A stretch of DNA of 64,000 bases from an uncultured Shewanella sp. (GTDB lineage Bacteria; Pseudomonadota; Gammaproteobacteria; Enterobacterales; Shewanellaceae), in NCBI RefSeq assembly GCF_947501665.1, contig NZ_CANMWS010000006.1, forward strand, positions 1 to 64,000. Direction: 5' to 3'. The stretch's first letter is position 1; each line of letters opens with the position of its first letter. The notes under the pieces are model-generated. The model saw nothing but the letters and a program-made list of their open reading frames with translations. It made no database searches and was not told where the DNA came from. Of the stretch, positions 46,637 to 59,476 are shown one piece after another. Both the position numbers and the translations under genes were made by a program.

Positions 46637-46913
46637 TCACTCCCTTTCCTAACTCCGATCGCCAAGTTATATGGCGATCGATATCAATCAATAAAATATG
46701 AATATTCCATTCAGAGTTCACTCAATCAGAGCAGTCTTTTAATATGTCATCATTCAGATGTGTGATCACTTTAGTATAAGGGAATTGCAATTACAGTATC
46801 AGATGATATTCTGACAGAATGAATTACATTTTTATTTCGGTTCAGATACAAATATAAAACAAGCTAAATTAGTCAATATCTATATATAATAATAAGATAA
46901 AAGGTCTTAACTC

Positions 46914-47384
46914 ATGCGTATTACATTACTATTAACAAGCTTATTATTCACAACAAGCGTCTTTGCCAATGTCGAACAGGCACTTATACAATGTGGAAGT
47001 ATATCCGATAAACTCGATCGTCTCATTTGCTTTGATAAGCTCACCAGCGCAGTGAAAGAAGGGAAAAATGTCACTTCTGCTTACCTGTCTTCTCAAGACA
47101 ACACAGCACAAATAAAAACAGTTGAAGATAGGTTTGGTCTAAAAGAAAAACCAAAAGAAGAGCAAATTGAAAAAATTTATGCTCAAGTGACTCGTGTTGA
47201 AAAAAACCCTTACGGTGCGTTAAAAATCACCTTTGATAATGGTCAGGTATGGAAACAAACTGATTCGCGTTATTTTAAAGTGAAAGCTGACGAAACCCTA
47301 TTCATTAAAACAGGTGCCCTTGGCTCTTTTATTCTTGGACGAGATAACCAAAACACCACCATTAGAGTGAAACGCCTTTACTAA
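46914..47384 (+). CDS. Small exported protein of unknown function upstream of tatD
   Basis: The 156-aa protein has a signal peptide (LLLTSLLFTTSVFA). The mature part has CGSISDKLDRLICFDKL (two Cys), then a basic beta-rich C-terminal domain (FDNGQVWKQTDSRYFKV, ALGSFILGRDNQNTTIRVKR). I know similar unnamed periplasmic proteins in gammaproteobacteria but no function. The stop overlaps the tatD start by one base (TAATG), so the two are co-translated. AAGG precedes the ATG. Confidence 0.75.
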   Translation: MRITLLLTSLLFTTSVFANVEQALIQCGSISDKLDRLICFDKLTSAVKEGKNVTSAYLSSQDNTAQIKTVEDRFGLKEKPKEEQIEKIYAQVTRVEKNPYGALKITFDNGQVWKQTDSRYFKVKADETLFIKTGALGSFILGRDNQNTTIRVKRLY

Positions 47385-48184
47385 TGTCAAAATATATAGA
47401 TGTTGCTGTCAACCTCGTTGGCAGCAGTTTAGAAAAAGATAGCCAAACCATTATCCAAGCAGCATTTGAACATCTCGTTTCCCCTCTCATTGTGATTGGT
47501 AGTGATATAACTGAGAGTCAGCAAGCCATTTCCTTGTGCCAAGACTACCCCAATCAACTCTACTGCACAGCAGGTGTTCATCCTCATCAAGCCTCCCAGT
47601 GGCAGACGGGCTGTTACGATCAACTCTCTCGTTTGAGCACCTCTCCTTGTGTGGTCGCCATTGGAGAATGTGGTTTGGATTACAATCGAGATTTTTCACC
47701 AAGAGATCAACAAAGAAAAGCCTTTGAGGAGCAACTGGCATTAGCGGCCAGCCTTAAGCTTCCGGTATTAATGCATGAACGCGATGCCCATGATGATTTC
47801 CTTGCCATATTAAAAGACTATCGCACTGATCTCAGTGGTGCTCTGCTACATTGCTTTACAGGCAATAGAAAAAGTTTAGACGCTTATCTTGCACTGGATT
47901 TACACCTTGGGATCACAGGCTGGGTATGTGATGAGCGACGAGGAAAAGAGCTAGCTGAATTAGTCGTCGATATTCCCAATGACCGTATTCTGATCGAAAC
48001 CGACAGTCCTTATTTATTGCCTCGCACCTTGAGACCTAAGCCCAAATCCAGTAAAAACAAGCCAGAATACTTACCGCATATTGCAGAATATATTGCAAAG
48101 TTAAGAAAGCAAGACAGCACTGAATTTGCCCAAATTGTTTATCAAAACAGCCGACGCTTTTTTAATTTGGACTCTGCCGTATGA
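47384..48184 (+). CDS. tatD: TatD family metal-dependent DNase
   Basis: The 266-aa TIM-barrel hydrolase has metal ligands in AGVHPHQAS, IGECGLDYNRDFSPRDQQ, MHERDAHDD, LHCFTG and ETDSPYLLPR. TatD acts as a 3'-5' exonuclease in DNA repair and is not needed for Tat export despite the name. The usual N-terminal DxHxH ligands are altered here: the start reads YIDVAVNLVGSSL, without the paired His, as in E. coli TatD. Its end overlaps the following diguanylate cyclase by 4 bp. Confidence 0.93.
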   Translation: MSKYIDVAVNLVGSSLEKDSQTIIQAAFEHLVSPLIVIGSDITESQQAISLCQDYPNQLYCTAGVHPHQASQWQTGCYDQLSRLSTSPCVVAIGECGLDYNRDFSPRDQQRKAFEEQLALAASLKLPVLMHERDAHDDFLAILKDYRTDLSGALLHCFTGNRKSLDAYLALDLHLGITGWVCDERRGKELAELVVDIPNDRILIETDSPYLLPRTLRPKPKSSKNKPEYLPHIAEYIAKLRKQDSTEFAQIVYQNSRRFFNLDSAV

Positions 48185-50073
48185 TCCCTCGCTTTCTTCT
48201 GCTGTTTGCGATATTTTTTTTTGCATCATTTGAAAGTGTTCAAGCCAATACTGTGGTCAGTATTGATCAACAAACCACTGGCCCCTTAACCCTCTCTGCT
48301 TGGTTAAGCTACACAATAAAGCCCAGCAGTAGCATTATGCATATCAAAAGCCAGCCAGACCATGCTTGGCAAGCATTACCCGCTCGCATGATTAAAAATA
48401 TTGACACCCAAAAACTTTGGATAAAATTCAACCTTTATAGTAAAGAGAAAGACAATATACATCGTATTTTATCTTTAGATAATCCCCATTTAGATAAAGT
48501 TAACTTGTACCATTTTAATGATGAAAAACTCGTCACTCGTTTAACAATGGGCGACAGACTGCCCTTTAGTCAAAGGCCTGTTATCAACAATAACTTTGTC
48601 TACTCTTTTAATATGAAACCAGATGAATATCATCATTTTTTCTTAGAAATCGATACTAAAGGTCATGCCAGTATTCCTTTAACGCTATGGTCTGTAGATG
48701 ATTTTACAGAGTACTCAGATCACCTCTCCTTATTGCATGGTTTTCAATTAGGCGCATTGGCCTCCATTGGATTATTTAGTTTATTTATTGCCATTACTTC
48801 GGGGTCTTTCAGTTACAGCTATTATGCGGGTTATGTATTTTCAATCACCTTATTTGTGGCCACTTTGTATGGCATAGCCTTTCGTTTTATCTGGCCTCAA
48901 TGGCCTATTTTACAACAATTTATGGTGCCAATATTATTACCGCTCTCCATGATTTTCGGGCTATTATTTACTGAGAAAATCCTGCAACTCAAAAAGCAAA
49001 GTCCCTATATGCTCAAGCTGTGCCGCTATGGTATTAGTTATGCGGTGATTTTATTATTTATCAGCCCCTTTATTTCATATGAACTGGCCATTGTCATCAA
49101 TATTATTTCGTTATTGGCCAATAGTTCCTTACTCATGTTCATGGCCATTATTCAAGGAATAAAGGGACATAAACTGGCAAAACTGTATACACTTGGCTGG
49201 TCAACTGTCCTGATAGGCAGCATCATTTCAGGATTAATGTATTTAGATCTGCTTAACTTGCCCTTTCAACCTCAAATTCCCTTTATGTTAGGCTTAAGTT
49301 TTGAAATCATTTTTATGGCTGCCGTATTAGCTATCCGCTATAACGATGAACGGCAGGAAAAACTCATCATTCAACAAAAAGCATTAGATCAAGCAGAGCT
49401 TATTCGACAAAACAAAGAGCAAGCTTTACTCGCTGAAGCCAAACATAATGAAAAACTCGAGCTCATGGTTCAAGAGCGAACACTTGAATTAGAAGTGGCC
49501 CTGCGAGAGCTCAATCAAGCCAATGCCAAACTCACCGAGCAAACCACCATAGACAGCTTAACAGGTGTTAAAAACCGTAATGCTTTTGACAAACGTTTAC
49601 AGGCAGAAATTAAAATTAGTCGCAGACAACAAAATCCTTTAGCCATCCTCATGCTTGATATCGATCGCTTTAAATCCATTAATGACAGCTATGGTCACTT
49701 AGCGGGCGATCATGCATTAAGGCTTATCGCTAATGCGCTGTCGGTCAATTTAAAGCGGCCAATGGATCTTGTATCACGTTTTGGAGGTGAAGAATTTGCT
49801 ATTATTCTTCCCGATACAAGTGAAGCTGGCGCCATCACGGTAGCAGAACACATTCGTCATAGCGTCAGCGAACTGAATATTTATTGGGATAATCAACTGA
49901 TTAAATTAACTATCAGCATAGGCATCAGTTGCCAAATTATTGATAAGAAAATGGATAAAAGCGCTTTATTGGATCAAGCCGATAAAGCCCTGTACCGTGC
50001 AAAAAATGAAGGGCGTAACCAAGTACAGTTATACTGTGACGGATCTCGTTCTCATGTAGAGACTATTTGTTAA
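48181..50073 (+). CDS. 7TMR-DISM membrane diguanylate cyclase
   Basis: The 630-aa protein has a signal peptide, a periplasmic 7TMR-DISMED2-like domain (about 25-170), seven membrane helices (about 185-395), a coiled coil (about 400-460), and a GGDEF domain (460-620). The active site is RFGGEEFAIILPD and the inhibition site RPMD lies five residues before it. It should make cyclic di-GMP in response to an external ligand, possibly a carbohydrate. The ATG overlaps the tatD stop (ATGA) and hemB follows 14 bp after, so these functionally unlike genes form one transcription unit. Confidence 0.93.
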   Translation: MIPRFLLLFAIFFFASFESVQANTVVSIDQQTTGPLTLSAWLSYTIKPSSSIMHIKSQPDHAWQALPARMIKNIDTQKLWIKFNLYSKEKDNIHRILSLDNPHLDKVNLYHFNDEKLVTRLTMGDRLPFSQRPVINNNFVYSFNMKPDEYHHFFLEIDTKGHASIPLTLWSVDDFTEYSDHLSLLHGFQLGALASIGLFSLFIAITSGSFSYSYYAGYVFSITLFVATLYGIAFRFIWPQWPILQQFMVPILLPLSMIFGLLFTEKILQLKKQSPYMLKLCRYGISYAVILLFISPFISYELAIVINIISLLANSSLLMFMAIIQGIKGHKLAKLYTLGWSTVLIGSIISGLMYLDLLNLPFQPQIPFMLGLSFEIIFMAAVLAIRYNDERQEKLIIQQKALDQAELIRQNKEQALLAEAKHNEKLELMVQERTLELEVALRELNQANAKLTEQTTIDSLTGVKNRNAFDKRLQAEIKISRRQQNPLAILMLDIDRFKSINDSYGHLAGDHALRLIANALSVNLKRPMDLVSRFGGEEFAIILPDTSEAGAITVAEHIRHSVSELNIYWDNQLIKLTISIGISCQIIDKKMDKSALLDQADKALYRAKNEGRNQVQLYCDGSRSHVETIC

Positions 50074-50084
50074 ATTTGGAGTGA

Positions 50085-51101
<1,017 letters not shown>

Positions 51102-51121
51102 TTATTCACCGCATATCTATC

Positions 51122-51153
51122 GCGATATCCTCTATTGAGGGTATCGCCTTTAT
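51122..51153 (+). terminator. Probable terminator after hemB
   Basis: GCGATATCCTC and GAGGGTATCGC pair (one mismatch) around TATT, followed by a weak T-rich CTTTATAT. The next gene is only 25 bp further, so it may also be partly read through. Confidence 0.6.
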
Positions 51154-51171
51154 ATAATAAGAGACCAACTG

Positions 51172-51573
51172 ATGATACTCACTGGAAAATTACTTGCTAA
51201 CGATTTAAAAGCCCTTGATGATTTCAAGCCTTTTTATGACAGCTATAGCATCGATAACAATGCGTTACTCCCCTTGATTGATAATCAATCACCTTTAGAC
51301 ATTGTTGTGATTGTTGGCACTTGGTGCCCGGATTGTCATCGTGAAATCGCCCATTTTATTCGTATTATGGAGGCACTTGAGCCTGCCGATATTAACGTAA
51401 CTTATTTGGGCGTTGATAGGCTAAAACAGGATCCTGAAAATCTCTCACAAGACTATCAATTTGAGCGTATTCCAACCTTTATCGTGACCCAAGCAGGCAA
51501 AGAATTAGGCCGTATTGTTGAGTCCCCCACTCTGAGCTTAGAAAAAGATCTAGTGAAGATACTAACGATATAA
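51172..51573 (+). CDS. Thioredoxin-fold protein with CPDC active site
   Basis: The 133-aa protein has no signal peptide. The active site is GTWCPDCHREIAHF and the cis-Pro region is RIPTFIV. The active-site pair differs from the CGPC of the trxA product at 54236. A thiol-disulphide role in the cytoplasm is likely; the partner is unknown. A hairpin terminator lies just after it. Confidence 0.8.
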   Translation: MILTGKLLANDLKALDDFKPFYDSYSIDNNALLPLIDNQSPLDIVVIVGTWCPDCHREIAHFIRIMEALEPADINVTYLGVDRLKQDPENLSQDYQFERIPTFIVTQAGKELGRIVESPTLSLEKDLVKILTI

Positions 51574-51580
51574 GCACTAC

Positions 51581-51606
51581 AAGACCTCAAACAAACGAGG
51601 TCTTTC
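51581..51606. terminator. Hairpin terminator between convergent genes
   Basis: AAGACCTC and GAGGTCTT form a perfect 8-bp stem with an 8-base loop; a short T run follows. It separates the thioredoxin-like gene from the ppx/gppA-like gene. Confidence 0.6.
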
Positions 51607-51617
51607 AATGACAGTAT

Positions 51618-52535
51618 TTAAGAGGCCACTTTACCGGCTAAGCGCTCTAATACACCTTCTCTTAGTGCACCACCAGACAGTGCCAATTGCTCAATGTTCA
51701 ATAATTCAAACAAAGCCAATAAAATCGCCACTCCAGACACAAAGGTTGGTGCCCGCTCTTCTTTAAGTCCTTGAATCGATGTCAATGGTCGATGCTCTAA
51801 TGTCAAAATGTCTTGTTGCAATTGTTGAAGCACTGGCAGTGAAATAACTTGAGGCTTTGCCCTCGCTGCAAGGACTTCCATCACAGCTTGCACGCTACCA
51901 GAGGCGCCCAAGGTCGAACGCCAACCTAAATCAAGCAGTGGTTGGCGAACCGTTTGCAATACGCCATCAATATGTTGCTTGACTCGATTAAACTCAGACA
52001 CCGTTATCATTTGCTGTTGAAAGAACTGCTGATTAAAGGTCACACAACCAATAGGTAAACTGGTTTTCAGTAACACATGGTGATTTTCGCCAATAATAAA
52101 CTCGGTACTGGCGCCACCTATGTCAATCACTAAACGCCGCTCATCACCCTGAGTGGTGGCTATCATGCCTTGATAAATCAGCTCGGCTTCTTCCTCACCA
52201 GAGATAATCTCAATAGGATAAGGCAAAACTGACAAAGCCTGCGCGCGAAAAACCTGCACATTACTGATCCGCCTCAATGTCGCTGTGGCAATCACAGCAA
52301 CATTATCAGGTGCTATACCCGCTTTATCAATTTCTTGAGCAAACATCGCGAGGCAATCTATGCCTCGTGCCATCGCTTCATCACTGAGCTTATCATGCTC
52401 ATCCATTCCTTCAGCAAGCCTGACTTTGCGCTTAAACTTTGCAGTGATACAAGGTTTACCCTTTATGGTTTCAGCCACTAACATATTAAAACTGTTAGAG
52501 CCTAACGTTATTGCGGCATATGGGGGCTGACTCAT
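51618..52535 (-). CDS. Ppx/GppA family phosphatase (single-domain form)
   Basis: The 305-aa protein belongs to the ASKHA fold. Phosphate-binding loops are TLGSNSFNMLVAE and VIDIGGASTEFIIG; ATATLRR and ISGEEEAELIYQG are typical of the family. It hydrolyses polyphosphate or pppGpp. It is shorter than E. coli GppA or Ppx (about 500 aa) because the C-terminal HD-like domain is missing, so its preferred substrate is open. Its ATG overlaps the rhlB stop by one base (TAATG), making a two-gene operon. Confidence 0.9.
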   Translation of the reverse strand: MSQPPYAAITLGSNSFNMLVAETIKGKPCITAKFKRKVRLAEGMDEHDKLSDEAMARGIDCLAMFAQEIDKAGIAPDNVAVIATATLRRISNVQVFRAQALSVLPYPIEIISGEEEAELIYQGMIATTQGDERRLVIDIGGASTEFIIGENHHVLLKTSLPIGCVTFNQQFFQQQMITVSEFNRVKQHIDGVLQTVRQPLLDLGWRSTLGASGSVQAVMEVLAARAKPQVISLPVLQQLQQDILTLEHRPLTSIQGLKEERAPTFVSGVAILLALFELLNIEQLALSGGALREGVLERLAGKVAS

Positions 52536-53848
52536 TATGAATGCCTGCGAGTCCTGTCATGGCGATTACGTGAACCGCTATTATGACCGCCATGAGGTTT
52601 ACCACCTGTACGTTCACGCTGATTACGTGAATGGCTACTGGCTTTACGGTGAATGCGAACAGGTGCAGGAATATCATCAAGCAATGCACTGCTATCATAA
52701 GAGCTCACAGGGATTGAATGACGAATATAACTCTCAATCGCCGGCAGGTTCAGTGCATACTCTTCACAAGCAAAGCTCACCGAGACACCTTTTTGGCCTG
52801 CTCGTCCCGTACGACCTATACGGTGCACATAATCTTCGCAGTCGTCGGGTAAATCATAGTTATACACATGAGACACATCAGAAATATGTAAGCCTCTGGC
52901 TGCCACATCGGTAGCCACTAGAATATCGATACTGCCTTTAGTAAATTGCTCCAAAATACGTAAACGTTTCTTTTGTGGCACATCACCGGTTAACAACCCG
53001 ACTCGATGACCATCGCCAGCGAGCCACGACCATACTTTCTCACAGCCGTGTTTAGTATTTGAAAAGACAATGGCTTTTTCAGGCCAATCTTCTTCAATTA
53101 ACGACAATAACAACACCATTTTTTCATCCATTGAAGGATAAAAAATTTCTTCTTTAATGTTTTTAGAGGTTTTCTCGTTTGGGGCCACTTCGACTTTTTC
53201 TGGCTCATTCATATGATCGTAGGCCAGCTCTTGCACTTTCATCGATAATGTCGCTGAAAACAACATATTTAAACGTGATTTTGCATCTGGCATACGCCTG
53301 AATAAAAAACGAATATCTTTAATAAAACCTAAATCGAACATGCGATCGGCTTCGTCAAGTACCACAGCTTGAATATTACTGACATTCACCACACCTTGAC
53401 GCACATAATCAATAATGCGCCCAGTAGTACCAATGAGAATATCAACGCCTTTATCTAATACTTTTCGCTGGGCATCGTAGCCCTCGCCACCATACACTAT
53501 GCCCACTTTGAGTCCGGTCGACTGGGCTAATATAGTGGCATCTTTGGCAATTTGAATCGCCAGTTCCCGTGTGGGAGCCATAATGATGGCCCGAGGTTGA
53601 TTAACTTGACGTTCACTGGGTACTGGTGTTGTTAATAAATGATTAAAGGTCGCCACTAAAAAGGCGAGTGTCTTGCCTGTTCCTGTTTGGGCTTGGCCCG
53701 CAATATCTTTTTTCTGTAATAAAATCGGTAATGATAAGGCTTGAATGGGGGTACAATACTCAAAGCCAGCTTTATTCAGCGCCTGTTTAACTTCAATTTG
53801 TAGTGTTAAATCGGCAAATTTTTGTGTTGATAAATGTGTTTCGCTCAT
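52535..53848 (-). CDS. rhlB: DEAD-box ATP-dependent RNA helicase RhlB
   Basis: The 437-aa helicase has the Q motif ([13 protein letters not shown]), motif I AQTGTGKT, motif [13 protein letters not shown], motif III SAT, and motif [12 protein letters not shown]. The basic Arg/Ser/Gly/His-rich C-terminus (about 400-437) can bind RNA. RhlB unwinds RNA in the RNase E degradosome. Position beside trxA and rho, transcribed divergently, is the standard gammaproteobacterial arrangement and supports RhlB over other DEAD-box members. Confidence 0.95.
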   Translation of the reverse strand: MSETHLSTQKFADLTLQIEVKQALNKAGFEYCTPIQALSLPILLQKKDIAGQAQTGTGKTLAFLVATFNHLLTTPVPSERQVNQPRAIIMAPTRELAIQIAKDATILAQSTGLKVGIVYGGEGYDAQRKVLDKGVDILIGTTGRIIDYVRQGVVNVSNIQAVVLDEADRMFDLGFIKDIRFLFRRMPDAKSRLNMLFSATLSMKVQELAYDHMNEPEKVEVAPNEKTSKNIKEEIFYPSMDEKMVLLLSLIEEDWPEKAIVFSNTKHGCEKVWSWLAGDGHRVGLLTGDVPQKKRLRILEQFTKGSIDILVATDVAARGLHISDVSHVYNYDLPDDCEDYVHRIGRTGRAGQKGVSVSFACEEYALNLPAIESYIRHSIPVSSYDSSALLDDIPAPVRIHRKASSHSRNQRERTGGKPHGGHNSGSRNRHDRTRRHS

Positions 53849-54235
53849 AGCGCAGGCTTACCTGTAAGGTTGCAATAAGAAACTCAATCATTTGAGATAG
53901 AATACTTATCACACTAAAATAGGTGCACACTCAAAGAAATCATAAGAGAAAGTCCGTTCAGTGGTATACTGACAGTCAAACTTTCACAAAGTGCATCACT
54001 TTGAGGGCTGGTTTAAAACGCTTAACGTATTTTTACGTATCATCTAGATAGGCATGATTGGCGCAGGCACACTATAGCCTGTCTATCACTCGCTTGTCTA
54101 AGGGCGTTTTCTCATTTCCAGTAGTGTAACTTAATTTAATGCGTAAGTTTAAACTTGAAAAGCCATTTTAATGGCCCAATATACAGGTTAAGCCATTAAC
54201 AAACCAGCAATGGCAACCAAACCGGAGAATTAAGA
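53849..54235. other. Divergent promoter region rhlB / trxA
   Basis: About 390 bp between the divergent genes. No gene or known regulatory motif was recognised. GGAG at 54223-54226 serves trxA. Confidence 0.5.
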
Positions 54236-54562
54236 ATGAGTGACAAGATTGTACACCTAAGCGATGACAGCTTTGAAGCTGATGTAATTAAGTCTGATTT
54301 GCCCGTATTAGTCGACTTTTGGGCGGAATGGTGTGGTCCTTGTAAAATGATTGCGCCTATTCTTGACGATATTGCACAAGAATATGAAGGCAAAGTCGCT
54401 GTAACTAAATTAAATGTAGACCAAAATTCAGTCACTCCTGCTAAATATGGCGTTCGTGGCATTCCAACTTTACTGCTATTTAAAGCAGGTGAGTTAGTTG
54501 CGACTAAAGTCGGTGCTCTGTCTAAAACGCAATTAAAAGAGTTCATCGACGCTCAAATTTAA
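54236..54562 (+). CDS. trxA: Thioredoxin 1
   Basis: The 108-aa thioredoxin has the active site [13 protein letters not shown] and the cis-Pro segment RGIPTLLLF. It reduces protein disulphides in the cytoplasm with thioredoxin reductase. The length and its position before rho fit trxA. Confidence 0.97.
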   Translation: MSDKIVHLSDDSFEADVIKSDLPVLVDFWAEWCGPCKMIAPILDDIAQEYEGKVAVTKLNVDQNSVTPAKYGVRGIPTLLLFKAGELVATKVGALSKTQLKEFIDAQI

Positions 54563-54800
54563 ATGCAAAAACTATTAAATCAATAGATTAAATAGTCTAT
54601 AAAACGTCCCTTCGGCATATATTTGATAAAAAATGTGCCGAATGGACTTAAACCGCTAGACGTACATTCAAGTTAGTGCTACTTTAATGACCAGACCTAT
54701 TCTTAACTAACCCACTTCTCGCTATTCGATTGATATTCTATTTATTGCCTTACCAGATTAATCCATAGTAGCGTCGTCACGCAAACAAGATCCCTCTAAG

Positions 54801-56066
54801 ATGAATTTATCAGAATTAAAAAACAAACCGATTGCAGATTTAGTCACACTCGCTCAGGAAATGAAGTTAGAAAATATGGCCCGTGCACGTAAACAGGACA
54901 TTATTTTCTCAATTCTGAAAGCCCATGCTCAAAGCGGCGAAGATATTTTTGGAGGGGGCGTTTTAGAGATCCTTCAAGACGGTTTTGGCTTCTTACGCAG
55001 TTCAGATGGTTCCTACTTAGCGGGCCCAGACGACATTTATGTCTCACCGAGCCAAATACGCCGCTTCAATATGCGTACTGGTGACAGCATCTTTGGTAAA
55101 ATTCGTCCGCCTAAAGAAGGTGAACGCTATTTTGCCCTACTGAAAGTCTCTGAAGTTAACTTCGACAAACCTGAAAACTCTCGCACTAAGATTTTATTTG
55201 AAAACTTAACCCCACTGCATGCAGAAGAGCGTATTCGCATGGAACGCGGTAATGGTTCAACTGAAGATATTACTGCGCGTATTTTGGACTTGTGCTCGCC
55301 TATTGGTAAAGGCCAACGTGGTCTGATTGTCGCACCGCCAAAAGCCGGTAAAACCTTATTACTGCAAAATATTGCTCAAAGCATCAGCTACAACAATCCT
55401 GACGTCGTCTTGATGGTACTGCTTATCGATGAACGTCCAGAGGAAGTCACCGAGATGAAACGCTTGGTTAAAGGTGAAGTGATAGCCTCAACCTTTGATG
55501 AGCCAGCTAGCCGTCACGTACAAGTGGCTGAAATGGTCATTGAAAAAGCCAAACGTCTCGTTGAGCATAAAAAAGATGTGGTGATCCTATTGGATTCTAT
55601 CACGCGTTTAGCCCGTGCTTATAACACGGTTATTCCTTCATCGGGTAAAGTGCTTACCGGTGGTGTGGATGCCAACGCACTACATCGTCCTAAACGTTTC
55701 TTTGGCGCAGCACGTAACATCGAGCATGGCGGTAGTTTGACCATTATCGCCACAGCCCTTGTTGATACAGGCTCTAAGATGGATGAAGTCATCTACGAAG
55801 AGTTTAAAGGTACAGGTAACCAAGAGCTTCACTTGTCTCGTAAAGCCGCTGAAAAACGTGTTTTCCCTGCCATCGACTTTAATCGCTCAGGCACACGTCG
55901 TGAAGAGAAGCTCACGACGTCTGAAGAGCTACAAAAAATGTGGATTTTACGTAAAATTCTTAATCCAATGGATGAAGTCAGCGCCATGGAGTTTTTGATT
56001 GACAAGCTTGCGATGACTAAAACCAACGATGAATTCTTTACCGCAATGAAACGCGCAAAAACCTAA
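54801..56066 (+). CDS. rho: Transcription termination factor Rho
   Basis: The 421-aa hexameric RNA helicase has an N-terminal RNA-binding domain ([27 protein letters not shown]), Walker [14 protein letters not shown], Walker [17 protein letters not shown], and Q/R-loop regions. It terminates transcription at Rho-dependent sites. A strong intrinsic terminator follows. Confidence 0.98.
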   Translation: MNLSELKNKPIADLVTLAQEMKLENMARARKQDIIFSILKAHAQSGEDIFGGGVLEILQDGFGFLRSSDGSYLAGPDDIYVSPSQIRRFNMRTGDSIFGKIRPPKEGERYFALLKVSEVNFDKPENSRTKILFENLTPLHAEERIRMERGNGSTEDITARILDLCSPIGKGQRGLIVAPPKAGKTLLLQNIAQSISYNNPDVVLMVLLIDERPEEVTEMKRLVKGEVIASTFDEPASRHVQVAEMVIEKAKRLVEHKKDVVILLDSITRLARAYNTVIPSSGKVLTGGVDANALHRPKRFFGAARNIEHGGSLTIIATALVDTGSKMDEVIYEEFKGTGNQELHLSRKAAEKRVFPAIDFNRSGTRREEKLTTSEELQKMWILRKILNPMDEVSAMEFLIDKLAMTKTNDEFFTAMKRAKT

Positions 56067-56085
56067 CATATTCATCCTACCTCGT

Positions 56086-56112
56086 AAAAACCGCATTTAA
56101 TGCGGTTTTTTT
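56086..56112 (+). terminator. Rho-independent terminator of rho
   Basis: AAAACCGCATT and AATGCGGTTTT form a nearly loopless strong stem followed by TTT. Confidence 0.9.
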
Positions 56113-56218
56113 ATGGCCCATAATCCCTTTTTAGTTCTTATTGTACAAACGACGCATAGTTGAAGTCCTTTGCGTATCGTTTACAATAGCGCGATTATTT
56201 ATCGAGACAGAGACTCAC

Positions 56219-57100
56219 ATGCCTTGGATCCAGCTAAGACTTGATACAGACAATGCCCATGCTGATGCCATCAGCGATCAACTCATGGAAGAAGGTTCAC
56301 TTTCCATTACCTTTGAAGACGGTAAAGATACCCCGATTTATGAGCCTACTTTAGGTGAAACACCGCTTTGGGCCCATACTGTGGTGGTTGCCTTGTTTGA
56401 AGCCGATCATGACTTAGTACCGGTAGTCGACAGACTCAAAGCCCTGCCCTTTTTAGGCAATGCCCTGTCTTATAAAATTGAGCAAGTCGAAGATAAAGAC
56501 TGGGAGCGGGAGTGGATGGATAATTTTCACCCAATTCGCTTTGGTGAGCGTCTATGGATCTGCCCCAGCTGGCGAGACATCCCCGATCCTAGTGCTGTGA
56601 ATGTGATCCTCGATCCTGGTCTTGCCTTCGGTACTGGCACGCACCCCACCACCGCTTTATGCCTTGAATGGTTAGACGGATTAGACTTTACTGATAAAAA
56701 AGTGATCGATTTTGGTTGTGGCTCGGGTATTTTAGCCGTTGCCGCATTAAAACTCGGTGCCCAATATGTCAGCGGTATCGATATCGACTATCAAGCCATT
56801 GAAGCATCAAAAGCCAATGCTGAGCGTAATCAGGTCGAAAATAAACTTGCCCTTTATTTACCTGACGAGCAACCTGATGATTTACTCGCCGATATTTTAG
56901 TCGCCAACATTCTAGCGGGTCCATTAAGAGAACTTGCCCCTTTAATTGCCGAAAAAGTTGCCCCTGGTGGACAATTAGCATTATCAGGGTTATTAAAAGA
57001 GCAAGCACTTGAGTTGTCTAAATTTTATTCAAAGTGGTTCATTATGGACGAGCCTGCTTATAAAGACGACTGGAGCCGCTTGACAGGCATACGTAAATAG
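56219..57100 (+). CDS. prmA: Ribosomal protein L11 methyltransferase
   Basis: The 293-aa enzyme trimethylates ribosomal protein L11 using SAM. The N-terminal domain ([20 protein letters not shown]) binds L11, and the catalytic domain has [19 protein letters not shown] and the post-I acidic [20 protein letters not shown] is the PrmA signature NPPY-like loop. The ATG at 56219 gives exactly the family length; the frame is open upstream to 56141 but without support. It precedes dusB-fis with a promoter in between. Confidence 0.96.
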   Translation: MPWIQLRLDTDNAHADAISDQLMEEGSLSITFEDGKDTPIYEPTLGETPLWAHTVVVALFEADHDLVPVVDRLKALPFLGNALSYKIEQVEDKDWEREWMDNFHPIRFGERLWICPSWRDIPDPSAVNVILDPGLAFGTGTHPTTALCLEWLDGLDFTDKKVIDFGCGSGILAVAALKLGAQYVSGIDIDYQAIEASKANAERNQVENKLALYLPDEQPDDLLADILVANILAGPLRELAPLIAEKVAPGGQLALSGLLKEQALELSKFYSKWFIMDEPAYKDDWSRLTGIRK

Positions 57101-57185
57101 CACAGACATAGGCTATTTATTTTCGACTTATTTCTAACTAAACAAAAGTCAAGAAAAAAAGTTGCTCTCAGGTCATTTATTGACC

Positions 57186-57222
57186 TTTTCAAGCACGCAA
57201 AAAAGACGTACTATAGCGCCCC
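57186..57222 (+). promoter_or_regulatory. Probable dusB-fis promoter with GC-rich discriminator
   Basis: A TACTAT -10 box (57209-57214) lies 17 bp after a weak -35 TTTTCA (57186-57191). It is followed by AGCGCCCC between the -10 and the expected start. A GC-rich discriminator is known from the E. coli dusB-fis promoter and from other promoters inhibited by ppGpp/DksA. The role here is inferred by similarity. Confidence 0.5.
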
Positions 57223-57247
57223 TTTGATGTGCAAGGTGTGTCGATAA

Positions 57248-58539
<1,292 letters not shown>

Positions 58540-58661
58540 ACGTCGATTACTCTTATTGAGTGACGGCGTTCTGTGAATGTAAGCCTGTGTCATGCTCGGT
58601 CTCTAATAAGCTAGATAGATAAGTTAGATAGGGCCGATTAATGTAACAGGCGAGTATTTTG

Positions 58662-58694
58662 AAAAGGCTGAGCAGCAATGCTCGGCCTTTTTTG
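58662..58694. terminator. Bidirectional terminator between fis and yigB
   Basis: AAGGCTGAGCA and TGCTCGGCCTT pair (one G-T) around GCAA, with T/A runs on both sides. It serves fis and the convergent HAD gene. Confidence 0.85.
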
Positions 58695-58702
58695 TATGCT
58701 AT

Positions 58703-59467
58703 CTACAACAGCGACTTTAGCTCCTCTAGGCGGGTAATGCGAATATGAGGTAATAATCGACTTTGTTTATTCAAGACCTGACTTTCAAGCGTGGTGATAG
58801 TGGCATTGAGCGTATCCTTTGTGTTGGTATCGCCAAAAGCTGGACTGAGCCAAGCCGCCTGACAGCCTGCCTGACGTGCACCGCGAACATCACTCATGCT
58901 GCTATCACCGATATGCATAAGGTGCGGTGCATCGATGTTGAGCCTGTTTAAGGCCAAATGAAACATGTCACCATAGGGCTTCATACGCAAACCATTAGTG
59001 GGCGATAATGAAAATTCAATGATCCCGTCAAGACCAATGCGCTTAGCATCAACATTACCATTAGTGATTGCAATCAGTGAATATTGTTTTTTTAGCGCTG
59101 TGAGTAACTCAATAACAGAGTTTGACAGACTAAAGTCACTGCGATAATGCAAAAAATACGCTAGTGCCTCAATCGCCCCTTTTTGCGCTTGTCCTTGTGA
59201 ATAACCGGCATTGATTAAGCCTTGTTGAATCGCCATTTTTCTCAACTGGCTCACATCATGAGCAAGCCCAGGATGACCTTGTAATAATATCGTTTTTACT
59301 CGCATAATTTCATTCGCATGCCACTGCTCGGTCGCGGTAAATTTGTCATGCAAATATGCCAGTAACGCTTGTTCAGCTCGGCGCATAATAGGCCGATTGT
59401 CATATAAGGTATCATCAAGATCAAAACTTAAGCACTTAATAGGTCCTGGTTTAATGAAAACCTGCAT
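58703..59467 (-). CDS. yigB: HAD-family phosphatase, YigB-like
   Basis: The 254-aa HAD hydrolase has motif I SFDLDDTLYDN, motif II AITNGN, and motif III/IV region LMHIGDSSMSDVRGARQAG. YigB proteins dephosphorylate FMN and the riboflavin precursor 5-amino-6-ribitylamino-uracil phosphate. The ATG at 59467 is chosen because AGGAG is six bases upstream. It follows xerC directly (9 bp), the same order as in related genomes. Confidence 0.88.
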   Translation of the reverse strand: MQVFIKPGPIKCLSFDLDDTLYDNRPIMRRAEQALLAYLHDKFTATEQWHANEIMRVKTILLQGHPGLAHDVSQLRKMAIQQGLINAGYSQGQAQKGAIEALAYFLHYRSDFSLSNSVIELLTALKKQYSLIAITNGNVDAKRIGLDGIIEFSLSPTNGLRMKPYGDMFHLALNRLNIDAPHLMHIGDSSMSDVRGARQAGCQAAWLSPAFGDTNTKDTLNATITTLESQVLNKQSRLLPHIRITRLEELKSLL

Positions 59468-59476
59468 CACACACTC

